A DNA stretch of 6,286 nt from Bacteroidota bacterium (GTDB lineage: Bacteria > Bacteroidota > Rhodothermia > Rhodothermales > UBA10348): positions 1-6,286 of the forward strand of contig JAQCDI010000160.1 in assembly GCA_027620595.1 (NCBI GenBank). Reading direction: 5' to 3'. The notes under the pieces are model-generated. The model did not search any database. It was given only the letters and a program-made list of their open reading frames with translations, and was not told where the DNA came from. Made by a program: the position numbers and the translations under genes. Shown in pieces: positions 5,892 through 6,286 of this stretch; position 1 is the stretch's first letter; each line of letters begins with the position of its first letter.

Positions 5892-6286
5892 ATGCCCACC
5901 GAATCTTCTCCCCGCCCCCTCATGATCGGCATCCTGGGCGGCATGGGCCCCCAGGCAGGATTCGATCTGGCCAGCGTCATCACGGCCGAGACCCGGGCCT
6001 CGCGGGACCAGGACCACTTGCCTTTGATCGTATGGAGCCACCCGGGCGTCCCTGATCGCACGGCCTGGCTTTCGGACCGCTCCGCCCCCGACCCGGCACC
6101 GGCCATGGTGGACGGCTTCCTGGCCCTGGAGCGGGCGGGCGCCGGCGTGGCCGGCATGGCTTGCAACACGGCGCACACCCCCGCACTGTTCGACCGGGTC
6201 CGCCATGCGCTCGGCCACGCCGGCGCCCGCATCCGCATCCTGCACCTGATCGAAGAGACCGTGGCAGGCATCCGCAGCGCCCATCC
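5892..6286 (+). CDS. Aspartate/glutamate racemase family protein, partial (C-terminus missing)
   Basis: This family comprises cofactor-independent racemases that use two cysteines to invert the alpha carbon of aspartate, glutamate or similar acids. 131 codons are visible before the window ends; full-length members have about 230-250 residues, so about half is missing. The N-terminus shows MIGILGGMGPQAG (11-23), then RDQDHLPLIVWSHPGVPDRT (38-57), then MACNTAH (89-95) with the first catalytic cysteine, Cys91, and IRILHLIEET (114-123). The second cysteine lies beyond the window. The ATG at 5892 gives ten extra residues before the family core. ATG 5922-5924 (MIGILGG) is an equally plausible start, and neither has a clear Shine-Dalgarno. 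The gene is the only one on the plus strand and is transcribed away from the P1 peptidase. Substrate specificity within the family is unknown. Confidence 0.93.
   Translation, partial: MPTESSPRPLMIGILGGMGPQAGFDLASVITAETRASRDQDHLPLIVWSHPGVPDRTAWLSDRSAPDPAPAMVDGFLALERAGAGVAGMACNTAHTPALFDRVRHALGHAGARIRILHLIEETVAGIRSAH

Noticed and set aside
5814..6284. In-frame N-terminal extension of the P1 peptidase to 548 residues
   Set aside because: The extension would run antisense through the racemase gene and put a signal peptide in the middle of the protein. The true start is at 5813.

Overview
The window is a GC-rich bacterial chromosome segment made almost entirely of core housekeeping genes. The organism looks like a GC-rich member of the Bacteroidota/Rhodothermota side of the tree. 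This is inferred from three things: recognisable Shine-Dalgarno sequences are weak or absent before most starts, the peptidyl-tRNA hydrolase has a short basic N-terminal extension, and the tRNA gene does not encode CCA. The taxonomic guess is soft because no marker gene here is decisive.

Layout. Five protein genes and one tRNA gene lie on the minus strand, so they read from right to left. They are a secreted P1/DmpA-family peptidase (4638-5813), tRNA-Gln(UUG) (4378-4448), ribose-phosphate pyrophosphokinase prs (3375-4313), ribosomal protein L25/CTC rplY (2698-3342), peptidyl-tRNA hydrolase pth (2008-2607) and a membrane-bound ion-pumping pyrophosphatase hppA (1-1803, C-terminus outside the window). 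One gene lies on the plus strand: an aspartate/glutamate racemase family protein that starts at 5892 and runs off the right edge. It is transcribed divergently from the peptidase across a 78-bp gap with a perfect TATAAT box.

Transcription units. A candidate promoter (TTGCCT-N17-TATTTT, minus strand) lies upstream of tRNA-Gln. The predicted RNA would begin with a long imperfect hairpin (4468-4508), then carry the tRNA, prs and rplY. It would end at a strong intrinsic terminator at 2632-2671, just before pth. The prs-rplY(ctc)-pth order is a familiar bacterial arrangement, but here the terminator separates pth. hppA has its own roughly 200-bp upstream region containing an AT-rich block and a perfect 14-bp palindrome.

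Functional theme. PRPP synthesis, a 5S-rRNA-binding ribosomal protein, tRNA recycling, a glutamine tRNA and pyrophosphate-driven ion pumping all belong to growth, nucleotide and translation metabolism. The peptidase/racemase pair at the right may be a separate D-amino-acid or peptide-scavenging module. I found no mobile element, CRISPR array, phage gene or convincing new system. The most noteworthy items are the palindromic tRNA leader, the peptidase/racemase divergent pair and the ion/K+ signature of the pyrophosphatase.
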